64,000 nt of DNA from Proales similis (lineage: Eukaryota > Rotifera > Eurotatoria > Ploima > Proalidae): contig JAGVRJ010000007.1 of NCBI GenBank assembly GCA_019059635.1, forward strand, positions 2,108,001-2,172,000, read 5' to 3'. The notes beneath the pieces were generated by a model. The model had not been told where the DNA came from and did not search any database. It was given only the letters and a program-made list of their open reading frames with translations. The position numbers and the translations under genes were made by a program. This document shows positions 1 through 11,300 of the stretch, one piece after another. How positions within the stretch are numbered: the first letter of the stretch is position 1; each line of letters starts with the position of its first letter.

Positions 1-42
1 AACACACTGAGCAGCTCGTCGACATCCTCATCGTCCGAATCC

Positions 43-999
43 ATGTCCTCGTCGTCGTCGCCGTCAAGTCGGCAAAACAGTCAAGGCTCGAGCGATTGCG
101 AAGCAAACGATGGCAACAGCAGCAGCAGCAGCAGTAGTAGCGAATATTCGTTCGATAGCTGCCTGATTGCAATGAGCGCGCTTGACATAAAGCCAGTGTA
201 CAAGATCGGCGAGCTGATCGGCTCAGGTGGCTTCGGCGCCGTCTACAGTGGCGTGTTCGGGTCTGACGAGAGGCCGATTGCGATCAAAGAGATAAAAAAG
301 CATCGAGTAAACAGCTGGTACCGGCCGACAACCCTGAACGGCAAAGCAAAGCCGATGGAAATCGAGCTGATGCAAAGAGCGGTCAATTGCGACGGCTGCA
401 TTAAACTAATCGACGTCATTGAGGATAGAAGCTCCTATCTGATCGTCATGGAGCGTCCGAGCCGATCTATCGACATGTGGGATTACATAAGTCGCAACGG
501 GCCCATCAACGAGCGAGACGCGCGCAGCTTCTTCCGCCAGCTCGTAGCCAGCCTGATCAAGCTGAAAGCGCGCGGCATCATGCACGGCGACGTAAAAGAC
601 GAGAACGTTCTGGTCGATCTGGACACGCTCAGCATCAAGCTGATCGACTTTGGCGCCGGCGCCATTTGCGACGATTCAAACCAGGGCCGATTCAGCGAGT
701 TCCACGGCACTCGAGTCTACTCGCCGCCCGAGTGCGTGCAGAACGAGACGTACGAGGCCGGCGCCCTGACCGTCTGGTCGCTGGGCGTTCTGCTCTACAA
801 CATGCTCTACGGCGATATTCCGTTCACCACCGACGAGCAGATACTTGAATGCAACGTAGACTTCAGACGCTACAGGGACAGGTACCGGGCAAGCCCGAGC
901 GAGCAAGCGAACGATCTAATTCGGGCTTGTTTGAAATTTAAGCCGTCTGAGCGCATCCGGCTCGAAAACGTGATGCATCATAAATGGCTTAGTTTGTGA
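43..999 (+). CDS. PIM-like serine/threonine protein kinase
   Basis: A single-exon reading frame of 318 codons from the ATG. The frame is also open upstream to the window edge, so the true start may lie outside. Residues 1-45 are serine-rich (a CAG/AGC tract at 115-140 codes part of it). The kinase domain follows: glycine loop IGSGGFGAVYSG, lysine in IAIKEI, catalytic loop HGDVKDENVL, DFG motif IDFGAGA, and the PIM-type activation segment GTRVYSPPE, then WSLGVLLYNMLYGDIPF. The KDEN and RVYSPPE features are typical of PIM kinases, which are constitutively active and lack a regulatory domain. The usual HRD arginine is glycine here (HGD), while the catalytic aspartate is kept. Substrates cannot be inferred. 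The assignment to the PIM/PASK-like CAMK branch is firm; orthology to a particular PIM is not. Confidence 0.88.
   Translation: MSSSSSPSSRQNSQGSSDCEANDGNSSSSSSSSEYSFDSCLIAMSALDIKPVYKIGELIGSGGFGAVYSGVFGSDERPIAIKEIKKHRVNSWYRPTTLNGKAKPMEIELMQRAVNCDGCIKLIDVIEDRSSYLIVMERPSRSIDMWDYISRNGPINERDARSFFRQLVASLIKLKARGIMHGDVKDENVLVDLDTLSIKLIDFGAGAICDDSNQGRFSEFHGTRVYSPPECVQNETYEAGALTVWSLGVLLYNMLYGDIPFTTDEQILECNVDFRRYRDRYRASPSEQANDLIRACLKFKPSERIRLENVMHHKWLSL
115..140 (+). repeat. CAG/AGC trinucleotide tract
   Basis: Tandem AGC triplets, partly decayed to AGT, encode a polyserine stretch in the N-terminal tail of the PIM-like kinase. This is ordinary microsatellite-type coding repeat. Confidence 0.8.
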
Positions 1000-2025
1000 A
1001 CAAAGAGCCACGCATTCGACTATTCATTTCGCTCAATGATCAAACGTTCATCTCGCCCGGTGCCGCTACTAGAGAGGCTTCGATCAGCCTTTTTAACTAT
1101 AAATATGAACATAGAAACCTATATATATAAATATTGAACGACCGAACGAACGACCGCCGTCTCACAATCTGAGCCTTGACACCTCTCCGTCTCAAGTCAA
1201 GTGTTCACCTTGTTTTACTTTTACCTATTTGCCTTTTACTTTTCTTTCTTCTTCTTTCTCTTTGGCCTTTTTTTGCTGATTTATTCGCTCATTCTACTTG
1301 TCCGTGTTCTATATTTTCCCAGCCTCTTTCTTTTGCAATTATCAAGACCTCGTTTCATGTAAACTAAATCTCAGCGACAGCAGCAGTCAACTCTTTCATC
1401 ATTTTCCTTCTTTTATTTTTGGCTCGTCCACTTTCTTCGCATATAAACGCTTATATTCAAACACCAGACTGGCTCGTTGGTCTTTTTTTAGGCGCAGGCG
1501 AATTCTTCGATCGAAGCAAGCAGGCAAGAGGGAGAGAGAGACACTTGGCGCCCTAAGATGGCCAGGAGAATGTCAGCTCAGACTAGACGCTGATGTGGAA
1601 CAGCCGCCAAGTTCCTTTTGCTCAACTCTTCGGACGATGGAGGCCAGAATCTTGAGCACAGCTTCTGGCGATGGGTCATGAAAATGAAAATGGCGATGAG
1701 TTCGCTCATGAAAAGAATGAGGAACAATGCGAACACGTGCGAGCAAGAGTAGAGAGAGAGAGAGAGGGAGCAGGTCTTGTCTGCGATAGCGAGAACGAGC
1801 CGGCTAGACAGGCAAACGTGTTGCGAAAACGTGACACGTGAATTCGAACAGGTTGTGTGTGCCCGTGTGAACGAGATCACAACTAAATTTGCGCTACTCT
1901 GATGCGCGTATCTCAAGGCCAGGGCCGAAACAAGATTTCGAATTCAAGTGAGCGTATTTTTTTTTTATTGCTTTGCAAGACACCTACGTCACGTTTTCTC
2001 GAGCGTGCGCACAATGCAAGCTAGA
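1000..2025. other. Intergenic region between PIM-like kinase and SSU72
   Basis: The two flanking genes converge here. The sequence is rich in T and CT tracts, with a GA repeat near 1752-1766, and no reading frame shows recognisable homology. An AT-rich block at about 1098-1136 may hold the kinase 3' end. A minus-strand AATAAA (TTTATT at 1964-1969) lies 57 bases past the SSU72 stop and probably ends that gene. Confidence 0.6.
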
Positions 2026-2820
2026 TCAGTAGAATGCGACGGTGTGAAGAATCTGCCGCTTGATTTTGAGCTCGTAGTCTTGCAGGATGTCGTCTATTTC
2101 GTTTTCCATGTCGTCGGCCTGCTCAAGCTAGACTCGGCAATCAGAAGAATTAAAATGCTGCGCAATTGAGAGTAAAACTGGGCGGCACTCACGATTTGTG
2201 CGAGCTCGAGAAACATGAACGCGCCGAGCGTGGCGTCTTCATGGTTGTCGGCCACGTCTATGTTGATTATGTGAACCGGCTGGTTGAGACCAAGCTCTCG
2301 ATTGCTGATGTCTTTGTTTCGAAGAGTTGAGAGGCGACACGCTTGGCGAGGGACAGCTCGCTGGCTGGCTCACCTTCAATCACATGATCGAATATTCGCT
2401 CTTCGACCGTGAATATGACGTCGAACTGCTCGCCGCACTCTTGGAAGCGTTCGGGATGTGGCTTGATGCGGCGATTGCGCTCGAGCATGTGCAAGATGCC
2501 GTTCTGAGTGTAGAGGTTCTTGTCGCGCTGGCTCAAGTCGTTCAGCATGTGCTCGTAAGTGGTGCTAAAGTCGTAGATGTTGGGCGAGTTGAGCGACGGT
2601 CCGGGCAGTTTGACTTCTCTGCCGGTGCCGAACGACTTGATGCACAGACCTTTCTTCCTGCACGAACGAAATAGACCAGATCGAGAGGGCCACGAGTGCC
2701 GCGAGCTTACAGCATTATGTTGTGCGTTTCCATGCTCCGGTTCTGGTTGCTTGAGCAGACTACCGCGAAACGAAGCCGAACACGCGTCGGTGTCGATCTG
2801 CTCTCGTCCTCGCCGCTCAT
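2026..2820 (-). CDS. SSU72: RNA polymerase II CTD phosphatase SSU72
   Basis: Four exons join in phase (2711-2820, 2374-2657, 2193-2311, 2026-2127) to give 204 residues, close to the roughly 194 of animal SSU72. The N-terminal exon carries the C-X5-R phosphatase loop CSSNQNRS near residue 22. The next exon reads FGTG, LPGPS, YTQNGILHMLERN and KPHPERFQ, all hallmark SSU72 blocks. The later exons give QPVHIINIDVADNHEDATLG and the C-terminal HTVAFY. SSU72 removes phosphate from Ser5/Ser7 of the Pol II C-terminal domain and works with the cleavage/polyadenylation machinery. All introns have GT-AG ends and are 55-65 bases, apart from the third at 65. Catalytic residues look intact. Confidence 0.96.
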
Positions 2821-3500
2821 CTTCTCTTCCCTTTATCCTCTAAACAACAAGCAGTTTCAAACATAAGTTCCATGTTGCGCTCACAGACAAACAGACAGAC
2901 AGATAAACAGACGGACAGAGAGCCAGAGGCGCAGAATTTGAAAGAGGAATCGACGACTAGTTGAGCTGGTCAGAGCCAGTTATGCCCCCACTCTCACGGC
3001 TCTTGTCGTGTCTCTCTCTTCAGTCCTCTCTCTCGTGCTTCGTGTCTCTTTCTCTGCGTTGCTCTTGTGTGCTCGTCACATATTCCACAACCAACTCCTA
3101 TTTGCCTGATTTGCTTTATTCGGTTTGATATATTTAAAATAAGCCATGAGCCAGAAAATAGCAAGATTTGGTGCTGAGTGCAAACATAAACAAGAAGAAC
3201 GGGTTTGGGTTGAAGGTCGTGTTGAATGCCGCAGTTGCTCTGCTCCTACTGACCTTGATCGAATAGAAGCTTGAGAGGATGCGAAGAAGAAAGGAGGAGC
3301 GCTTTCCGCTGCTTCGACTGCGCTAATTCAACTAGCTCTGCTGCTGCTGCTGGGGCGGTGGTGAAGAAATGGATTGAAATCAAAACACGGACTGTCTGAT
3401 TGAATGGCTAAACTGAAACACGTCTAAATTCAAGCGGCTAGTGCTCTCTTCTGGATCAGTAAATCTTAGAAATCAAAGAAAGTGCATGAAAACGGCTGCT
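2821..3500. other. Intergenic region between SSU72 and DLST
   Basis: This holds the SSU72 upstream region and the DLST 3' region, both minus-strand genes. No coding potential was recognised. A minus-strand AATAAA (TTTATT at 3115-3120) is about 380 bases past the DLST stop, implying a longer 3' UTR than its neighbours if it is used. A pyrimidine-rich block lies at about 3000-3060. Confidence 0.5.
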
Positions 3501-5125
3501 CTACAAATCGAGCAAAAGCGTTCGCGGGTCCTCAACGGCCGACTTGATCTTGCGCAAGAATGTGGTCGCCTCTCGGCCATCGATCAGTCGATGGTCGTAT
3601 GTAAGCGCCACGTACATCATCGGACGGACGACCACTTGGCCGTTGCGCGCCACGGGCCGATCGAAGATGCCGTGCATGCCGAGAATGGCCGACTGCGGCA
3701 GGTTGATTATGGGCGTGCCGAACAGCGAGCCGAAAACGCCGCCGTTGCTGATTGTGAATGTTCCGCCCTGCATGTCCTCGATGGCGAGCTTGCCGTCGCG
3801 TGCGCGCTGGCCCAACGAGTTTATCTCCTTCTCAATGTCGGCGTAGTTCATTCGTTCGACGTTGCGAAGCACCGGCACAACCAGTCCCTGTTTGATAGGT
3901 CGGTCAGATTCAAACCAGCGATCGACGCTCAAAAGAAAGCTACCTTGGGCGTGGCAACAGCTACGCTGATGTCAACATAGTCTCTGTAGACGATCTCTTT
4001 CTCTTCGATAACTGCATTCACCACCGGCTGGTCCTGAAGAGCATAGGCGGACGCTTTGACGAAGGCCGACATGAAGCCGAGCTTGAGGCCGTGCTTCTTG
4101 GCGAACTGCTCGCCGAAGCTCTTGCGCAACTCGACCAAATTTCTGTTCAGTTGGCCTCAGTCAGCATTAGAGTGCAGGGCGATGCGAGAACGGTTGGCCT
4201 ACCCCATGTCGATCTCGTTGAATGTGGTCAGCATGGCGCACGTGTTCTGTGCCTGTTTGAGACGAGAGGCCACTGTTTGTCGCATTTTGGACATTTTCAC
4301 TCGGCTCTCGGCTCGATTGCCGCTGATTTTGTTTATGTCGATTTGAACGTTGCTGCTGCTGCTGGGGGCGGTGTATTGTGTCACTGGCACTTGGCTCACT
4401 GGCTGGCTGGAGGCCGGAGCTTTGGGCAACGGTGACACAGTCGGCTCTTGTTGTTTGGCTGCAGGAGCGGCCTCTCGCTTGGGCGCTTCGCTGGCTTTAG
4501 GCTGCGGCGGTGGCGGTGGAGGCGGTGTAGATGAAGATTCACTCGCGGCCGCCTGGGCTCCTGCGGCGCCTGGCCGTAGTTTTAGAATGGGCAAATGAGC
4601 GGTCACCGACGATCCGTCCTCGACCAGGAGCTCTTCAATGACGCCCGAGTCTGAGGAGACCACGTCCATTGTGGTCTTGTCTGTTTCGATTTTGGCAATC
4701 ACTTCGTCTCGTTGAACAGAGTCGCCTTTCTTCTTCAGGAAAGTGATGTCGCCCTCGGTGATGGATTCGGCGAATCCGGGCGTCTGCACAGTCACCAAAT
4801 CGGCTTAAACCAGACCATCAGTCTCATTCAATACTGAATCGAACAAGCAGCAAAAAAAAAACTTGTCTTTCTTACCCATTCGAAAGGCCGAAATGTGAAT
4901 TGGAGCAACACCGTGTCCAAGAGAGGCCAGAACTGGCGCCGGCAGCTAAATGAATCGACAAGTTCACTTCATCTTTGGATGGGTGTGTCAAGCGAGTTTG
5001 AGGCGTTTTACTTGACGACGAGTCGGAGCGATTGTCAGCTGATGGCCGAGCGGGCTTAAGCGAGCAGCGTGTCGAATTGAGCGGGCGGTGCTGTTTAAGC
5101 AGCCCAGGAACGATCGAGTCGCCAT
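3501..5125 (-). CDS. DLST: Dihydrolipoyllysine succinyltransferase, E2 of 2-oxoglutarate dehydrogenase, mitochondrial
   Basis: Five exons (5012-5125, 4876-4945, 4203-4803, 3944-4142, 3501-3887) join in phase to 456 residues, against 453 in human. The first 61 residues are basic, hydroxylated and free of acidic residues, as expected for a mitochondrial presequence. A lipoyl domain follows ([13 protein letters not shown], with the lipoylated lysine in ETDKTTMDV), then a proline/alanine linker with no E1/E3-binding subunit domain, as in animal DLST. The catalytic domain has [21 protein letters not shown] and the active-site motif [10 protein letters not shown] near the C terminus. The enzyme transfers succinyl groups to CoA in the TCA cycle. 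The ATG at 5125 was chosen because it gives a good presequence and a correct splice; the longer frame upstream lacks an ATG. Confidence 0.97.
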
Positions 5126-5712
5126 CTAATCGAGAAGAGGCAATCATTAGTAGGACGCTCACAGCTCTACATGGCTCTGCACTCTGTTTGCTTGGGTGTG
5201 TGTGTATGCGTAATGCTTTTGGGCGGAGAGTCGGGGCGAAGACGCTTGCAAGCACAGCTCGCTCTCAAGCCAGATTTAACTTGACATTCGCCGCCTTGGC
5301 TTTGCCATTTCAACAGAGCACCGACCGCGGACTGAGATAAGATCTACGATGAGAACCAGCTTGATCAGTCGCTCGAATGCCTTTGCCTCTTCTCCACTTC
5401 CTCCCCCCCCCTCGCCGCCGTCTCTAAACTCGATGTCTATTCACAGCGTAACCCACCGACACTGTGCTTCCTCTTTATTCAATTTCAAGTTGCGTGTTCT
5501 TAAGTGGTCAATATTGGTGTCAGATTTTCAATAAATGAATAAGCGAAAGTAAAATTTTTGTAAATAGATGATGAGCGTAGAATTGAGGGCTGAACGAACG
5601 CTCTGAAGGTCAATCTTGTTCGTTCTCTTGCTCTTGGGCAATCTTTAGACCTTGCGGACTAGATGCAGATGAAGCGATTTGAGGGATTGAAGAGAAGACG
5701 GCGGGCGACCTC
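5126..5712. other. Intergenic region between DLST and the dsRBD gene
   Basis: No gene was recognised. It contains a polyC/proline-like tract near 5401-5410, a plus-strand AATAAA at 5530-5535 and a minus-strand AATAAA (TTTATT at 5474-5479); the latter is a reasonable 3' end for the dsRBD gene. A possible extra final exon of that gene (acceptor near 5662, stop near 5610) also falls here. Confidence 0.45.
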
Positions 5713-6830
5713 TTACCTGCTGCAAATGAGCCGGAAAAAATTGAGCGCGTTGAAGGCGGCATGGTCGGCCGCTGCTCTCAGATCTGGACCCACGCCGTGG
5801 AATGAGATGATCGGCTGGTTTTTTATTTGCAGAATCACGTTTTCAGATGTTTCTGGTCGCGCATTACGATTAGAACGCAACATAAAGGCAGTGGTCGGCC
5901 CAAATTACCTGATCGATCCGCGTCGACTGACGCGAGCCGGTAGACACAAGGCTTGAGATTTTCCTCTTGGGCGAGGCAATGGAAAAAGGCCAGATTCATG
6001 CTCTGACGGCAAGGCGGACTCATTTCGACCAGGGTGCGCACCGACTGGCTTTTGCTGTCGCGTAGAGCAGTGAGATAGGTCGAAGTTCCTTTACGGCCTC
6101 CTTTTTCTTTACTCGCCTGAATGGCGCCGCTCTCCTTCGCCTTGTCCACGCTCATTCCGTTTTGCTGCGCAATTTCAAGCAAATCAAGTGCTGCTTGTCT
6201 TTTTGCCAATTTCTTCGACCGGCCTTCACCAGTCGCTTCAAACTTGCCGAACAGCGCGTGGCAAACAAATATGCGATCGTGCGGGGGCCCATACTCGTCG
6301 ATAAACTCGAACTCGGGCGGCCTGATGGAGAACTTTTGTCCGACTTCAATCAACTCGCCGACCGGATTCTGTTTGCCGTCGGCGCTTGTTGGCTCTGAAT
6401 CGCCCGGCTCGGTCTTGACTGGCACCACAGCGCCTGTCTGCCCTTCACTGCAGTCGTCCACCATTCGAATAAGAGCGTCCAACTTGAAGGCCAGCGTCGG
6501 ATTGGTTTGCTCTTGGATGGCTTTTAGCTTTAGAAGAGCGGCCATTGCTGACAAATGTTTGGCCTTCTTTTTGCTCGAGCCGCGGCCCTGGCTCACTATG
6601 TGGCCGAGACGAGCCTCGCAGACAAACGTCGGCTCGTGTATGGGCCCTTCGGTGCCCACTATTTCGTAGGCCGGCGCAGGCAGGCTGCCTTTGGTGCATA
6701 ACTCTTGAAGAACGCTCACCGGTGTCCTCATGCTCTTGTTGCATGTGTCGGCCAGCAGAGTCTCGACTTCGACCAGAGCGGCCTCGTTCAAGCTCAATTC
6801 ACGGCCGTCCATTCTTTTTTCTGTCTCCAT
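5713..6830 (-). CDS. TARBP2/PRKRA/Loquacious-like dsRNA-binding protein
   Basis: Two exons (5909-6830, 5852 down to 5713) give 353 residues from the ATG at 6830. Two double-stranded-RNA-binding domains are clear. The first runs from PVSVLQELCTKG through FVCEARLGHIVSQGRGSSKK to AKHLSAMAALLKL. The second runs from FEFIDEYGPPHDRIFVCHA through ATGEGRSKKLAKRQAALDLL. The C-terminal part (LAFFHCLAQEE, then SFHGVGPDLRAAADHAAF) matches a divergent third, protein-interacting dsRBD. That order is characteristic of TARBP2, PRKRA and Loquacious, the Dicer partners in small-RNA biogenesis. The stop at 5713 overlaps a GTAAGA donor, so an alternative ending with an extra exon to about 5610 is possible. Which member of the group it represents is undecided. 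Confidence 0.9.
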
Positions 6831-7083
6831 TGTGGATGGCCACCTGGGCAATTTGCTCAACTATCTACTAAGCGATCTCTATTTTGCATAAATTATTCGC
6901 TGCATTCCGTTTTGCCGATTGCACAATTAGAAATTCACAAGCAGCTCATAATCTGGATGTACAAACGTTATTTAACATCAGCTGCGGCCCTTCTTGTGAA
7001 GACTCAATGCCGACTTGGCAATCGCCCAATGGCCCACTTGGCAACCCCAAATTCAAAAGAGTCAATTTGCTCGTAAAATTGCG

Positions 7084-7089
7084 TTTATT
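7084..7089 (-). terminator. Poly(A) signal overlapping the TSR3 stop codon
   Basis: On the minus strand the hexamer AATAAA contains the TSR3 stop codon TAA (7085-7087). If used, the 3' UTR is only about 10-30 bases. Confidence 0.55.
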
Positions 7090-8067
7090 TTCCTTTCTTC
7101 TCCATTTTGCCTTCGTTCTCTGTCTCCTCGCCTTCCTGTTGCTGCTGCTCCTCCTCCTCGTCTTCGTCGTCCTGCTCGTTCTCCTCTTCCTCCATCTCGT
7201 CGTCGTCCTCCTCCTCCTCGTCCAGTTCTCTTTCATGTTGCGAATCGCCACTCTCCGAGTCAGAGTCCGTAAGGTCTCGATTCGGATTCCGGCCCAACCT
7301 CATCGGATCTAGAGTTGGTGAGAGTTGGTGAGGGGCTGTCGAGCACTCGCTAGATTGCGCTTACCGTCTTCCTTGGAGTTGTTTCGAATCCTCTCTTGTT
7401 CTTGTCGAATGAATTCGTTTTGCTTGGCGACCACGTCGGCACCGTCCTTGCACTCGGCGTACATTTCGAGCAGCTCTTCATTAACCTCGTAGAACGAGTG
7501 GCCCCATTTAAACTTGGCCAGAAGGCGCTGGCCGTGCTCATTGAGGCCGACAATGTAGAGAGCGGCCGCGTAGGCTTCGACACACGACAGTTTAGTCGGA
7601 CAGCCGTAGTTCACCGGATTGGTGGCCACCAAATACGGAAGCAGACGAGGATGAGCGCACTTCATTCGAGCGAACGGAGTCTCTTCAAGCTTTGCCCAGC
7701 TGCAGTCAACTACTCCGATACCGGCCGCCTCGACAATCGCTCGGTCGTCGGGTCCAATGCATTTGGTGGCCACCGGCGTGAGCACCACGCCGCCGAATCT
7801 CTGATTCAAGCGAAGAGTTCGAACAAATCCATAACGCGCCAGCTTGCGGCCCGAGCACTTTCGCGGATCGCACTGGTTCAGGTCCCACATGGCGAGGTCG
7901 TAGCCGAACTTGGCCTCGCTCTCCTCTTGGGCCTCGTCCATGCTCAGGCCCAAGCCGGTCTCGTCTGGGCCCGTCTCGCTCTCGCGTTCCCGTCGGTTCT
8001 CTTTTACTCTCGGCTTGTCCTTGCTCCGCTCTTTGCCTTTACGGTGACTCTTCCCTGATCTGTTCAT
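7085..8067 (-). CDS. TSR3: 18S rRNA aminocarboxypropyltransferase TSR3
   Basis: Two exons (7365-8067 and 7085-7308) join in phase to 308 residues. The core has the TSR3 blocks MWDLNQCDPRKCSGRKL, VLTPVATKCIGPDD, GVVDCSWAKLEETPF, RLLPYLVATNPVNYG and SCVEAYAAALYIVG. TSR3 transfers the aminocarboxypropyl group of S-adenosylmethionine to the hypermodified m1acp3-psi nucleotide of 18S rRNA during late cytoplasmic 40S maturation. The N-terminus is a short lysine/arginine-rich extension. The second exon codes a very acidic glutamate/aspartate tail of about 60 residues, a common but poorly conserved feature of TSR3 proteins. The ATG at 8067 directly precedes the basic extension. Confidence 0.95.
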
Positions 8068-8301
8068 TCTTCAAATTAACGTCTCCTGAAATCTGTCCAA
8101 CAACTTGATTTTTTTTCGAATAGATTTTCGCTTCAATGGCTGTTTAGGTCCAAACGCTTTCAAATTTCAATTCGACTCGTATTGATGCGCAAATTCAATT
8201 TTAATGAAAACAACAGTCTCAAGCCCAAGCGATTTAGGAAGCGGTCTCAAATAGAACAGAATCAAAACAACTTGGCAGCCCGGAAAGGCTTGCTGACGCA
8301 A

Positions 8302-11300
8302 TCATTTCTTTTTCAATTTCATCAAGTTTGGTGCCGATACCTTGACTTTGCCGGGCAGATTGCGAGTCAGGTCTTGATCCTACACCGAAGCGATTTAGTT
8401 TGATTGGCGAAGAAAAACAGAAACAAGGACGCACCTTGGACTGGCAGGCTTTGAGGAGATCGCGTTCTTTGCCGTTTGTCTCCTTGTCTCTGACGAATAT
8501 CTCGATCGCAGTTTTAACCGCCTGGCCCTTTTTCGTAGTGCCCGGATTCAGCTTCACTTTGTGCCTACGCAGCCTGTTAATGCCACCCGCCGTATGTGCT
8601 CATCTGACAATTACTTGTAGCTCTGAAGGGCAGTGTAAGGGGCGCAAACAGGCACACAGAAGAGCAGCTCGTCCTCGTCCACCGGCATTCCAGTCAGCGA
8701 GTCGATAACGCCGATCTCGTCGTCCTAAATCGGCCGAGTTGCCGTTTCAATAAAATTCTTGCCTCACTCATCTCAACCAACCTCAGCCGGCTTTATCTCC
8801 TCTTCGATTTCTTCGTCCCGCAAAGCTGCTCGCTCCTTTCAAAAGCGCACGTTAAGCAGAATTTTCTCTTGCAGACAAGTAGCTGGGCATTTACGCTCGC
8901 CGCTGCTCTGGCCGGTCTTTTCTCTGCGCCCTGAGGCGGTTTGCCTGTTTGGCTCTTCTCTTTCTGTCCCTTCTTTCCGGTTTTCTTCTCCACTTGCTCT
9001 TTGCGCTTGCCGCTCGACTGAAACAAAAGTAAAAAAAAACAACAACTCCGAGATTCACTCGGCTGATCGGCCTCGAGCGATATTTACCGCCAGAACTTGC
9101 ATGGCCAAGGCTCGGTCCTCTTCGTCCTGATCTTTGTACTTTTTCTTCATCTTGTTGAGACGAGCTTTCTGGCCGCGCTTGGGCGGCGCGCCCTTGCTCT
9201 TGCCTGCTTGTTGTTGCTCATTATCTTTGTCTTGGTCGTCGTTGTCGTCATCAATTTGACTGTCATCATCTTGCTGCTGCCTCGTTCGTGCAGCTTTTAC
9301 GCTCGACTCCACTGAAATGGATCCTAGTGCTCTGGCACGCTTCTCTGCTTCACTTTTGTTTTCAATTTTCTGAGCGTCAACAACAAAGCCGCGTCTGCAA
9401 TTCGACACCAAATTAATTGATTTACCTGATATCCGATCCGACAAGCGACGGCTTGTAGGAAGTGTCCGGGAACTCTTTCACTTCATCATCATCGTCTGAC
9501 TCTCTGACTGATGGCTTTTCATCTGGAAGCTGATTTCCTCCTCCATTGTCATCTTTATCATCATCGTCTTCGTCTGCATCTCGGCCCATTTCTAGTTGCG
9601 CGTCGAGCTCGTCCTGCGGTTGCTGCTCCTCTTCTTGCTCTTGGCTCTCTTCCAGGTTGAGTTGAGCGAGCTGATCGCTCTGCTCTTCTTCGATCGATTT
9701 CACTTTGCGTTCGTTCAAATGCCGTTCTACGCTCGACTCGTCCAGCTTGTACAGCACTCCCAGGCCGAATATGAGAACAGTCTGAGGCAAGAAGTTCTTT
9801 TTGCCTCGAATCATGAAGCTGCCCGTGGTCAAGTACTCGCCGGAGGGCGCCGTTTTCGACACCTATGCACATTGCGTTCATTTGCCGTCTCAGAAACAAA
9901 AAAATAGGTCGCAAAACTGCTCCTCACTTGGTCACTGTGAACCCAGTAGGCGTTAGTGAGCACCTTGGCTTCCCATGCCACACTATAGCAGACAGCCATG
10001 CAGCCGGCCTCGTTCAGCGTTTTGGGAGGCACTGGCTTTCCGCTCGGGTTCTTGATCACAATTGAGCTCGCCTAATCAAAAGGCGCTCAGTCAATCTGGT
10101 CGATGAGAGACTCGAGAACTTACTCCGTGCAGATCAGCGTGAACGTACAAATCGCCTGAATCGTCGAGCAATGTTGAGCAGACAAGACAAGACTGTTGGC
10201 AGGCGCTTACCTTGCTTGAGATAGCGCTTCACAATCAGCTCGTTTTGCTGCGCGTCGCGACCGCCGATGACCAAGTAGTTCTCCGAGCTGATGAACCAGT
10301 AGAACTTTTCGAACCTATTCAACTGGCCATTGAAAGCCAAGAGGCGCCAAGAGGAGACGAGCAGCCCACCAGAATGGCTTGCGCGCGCGCATTATCGTCT
10401 TGCTCTCCTTGCTCGCCGCCTTCAACAGCTCCATGGTTTTCTTCTCGGCCGATTTCATCGCTTTGCCGCTCGCGTCGATTGTCTTTTGCTCTTTGACCAG
10501 CGAAGACTTCTTGTGCTCGTAGTATCTGATGGCCAAGGTTTGTTGAATGGGCCCTTCTTTCTTCAACTGGCTGTTTACTTGCGCGAATTTCTGAACGCGG
10601 TCAGAGCGAGATCGATCTCCACCGGTGTCAGCTGTCCTTCATCGCTCTCCTCCTCCTCTTCTTCGTCTGGATTTCTATTTGCGTATGTGTGTGTGTGTGT
10701 GGATGTGATTGTTTTGGTTTTTTTAGTCTTATTAAGCAACAGAGCGAGAGCAGTAGAGACGTCGCTGATCATTACCCGAGTAGCAGAACGATGTGGTTTA
10801 TTTCAAGTTTGAGCTTTTGAATCGCTCTGGCCACCGCATTGCCATTTTCTTTCGCCTCTTCGATTATTTCGTTTATCTCGTTCCAATCGAGTTGATTGGC
10901 AATTGCACTGTTCACGAAGAATATGGCTCTATCGACCTAGACGCCAAAGTGAAGGCGAACGACTGCTAAGTTTCTCTCTTTTTTTTTTTTTATTTTCTCA
11001 TTTGGCGCCGACGCCGCGAGCGACAATCATTACAAAATGATTTGTCTTTTTGTTTGTCTTTTTCGGTCTGGCGACCACGCCAGAGACAATGAGTTTGACA
11101 GCAACTACCGACAGACCGACGACGACGACTGGCAGTCTTGGTGTGACGTCATTGCAAAGGAATGCAATTTGATGTTATGTAGAGATTTGCAAGACTCGAG
11201 CGAGCAATTAATCAAACAAACGGGAAGAGGAGAGCGCAACTCTATGCAAGCTGCCGCTACTGCTGGGTGTGTGTGTGTGTGCTAGTGTGGGTGTATGAGC

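Noticed and set aside
1176-1681. Plus-strand frames downstream of the PIM-like kinase
   Set aside because: They start at non-ATG codons, are hydrophobic from T-rich sequence, and resemble nothing.
4872-5255. 127-codon minus-strand frame as the DLST N-terminus
   Set aside because: It begins at GTG, and its splice phase does not match the lipoyl exon. The two-exon model from the ATG at 5125 gives a good presequence and correct phase.
7107-7331. Polyserine plus-strand frame
   Set aside because: Reverse complement of the glutamate-rich TSR3 tail.
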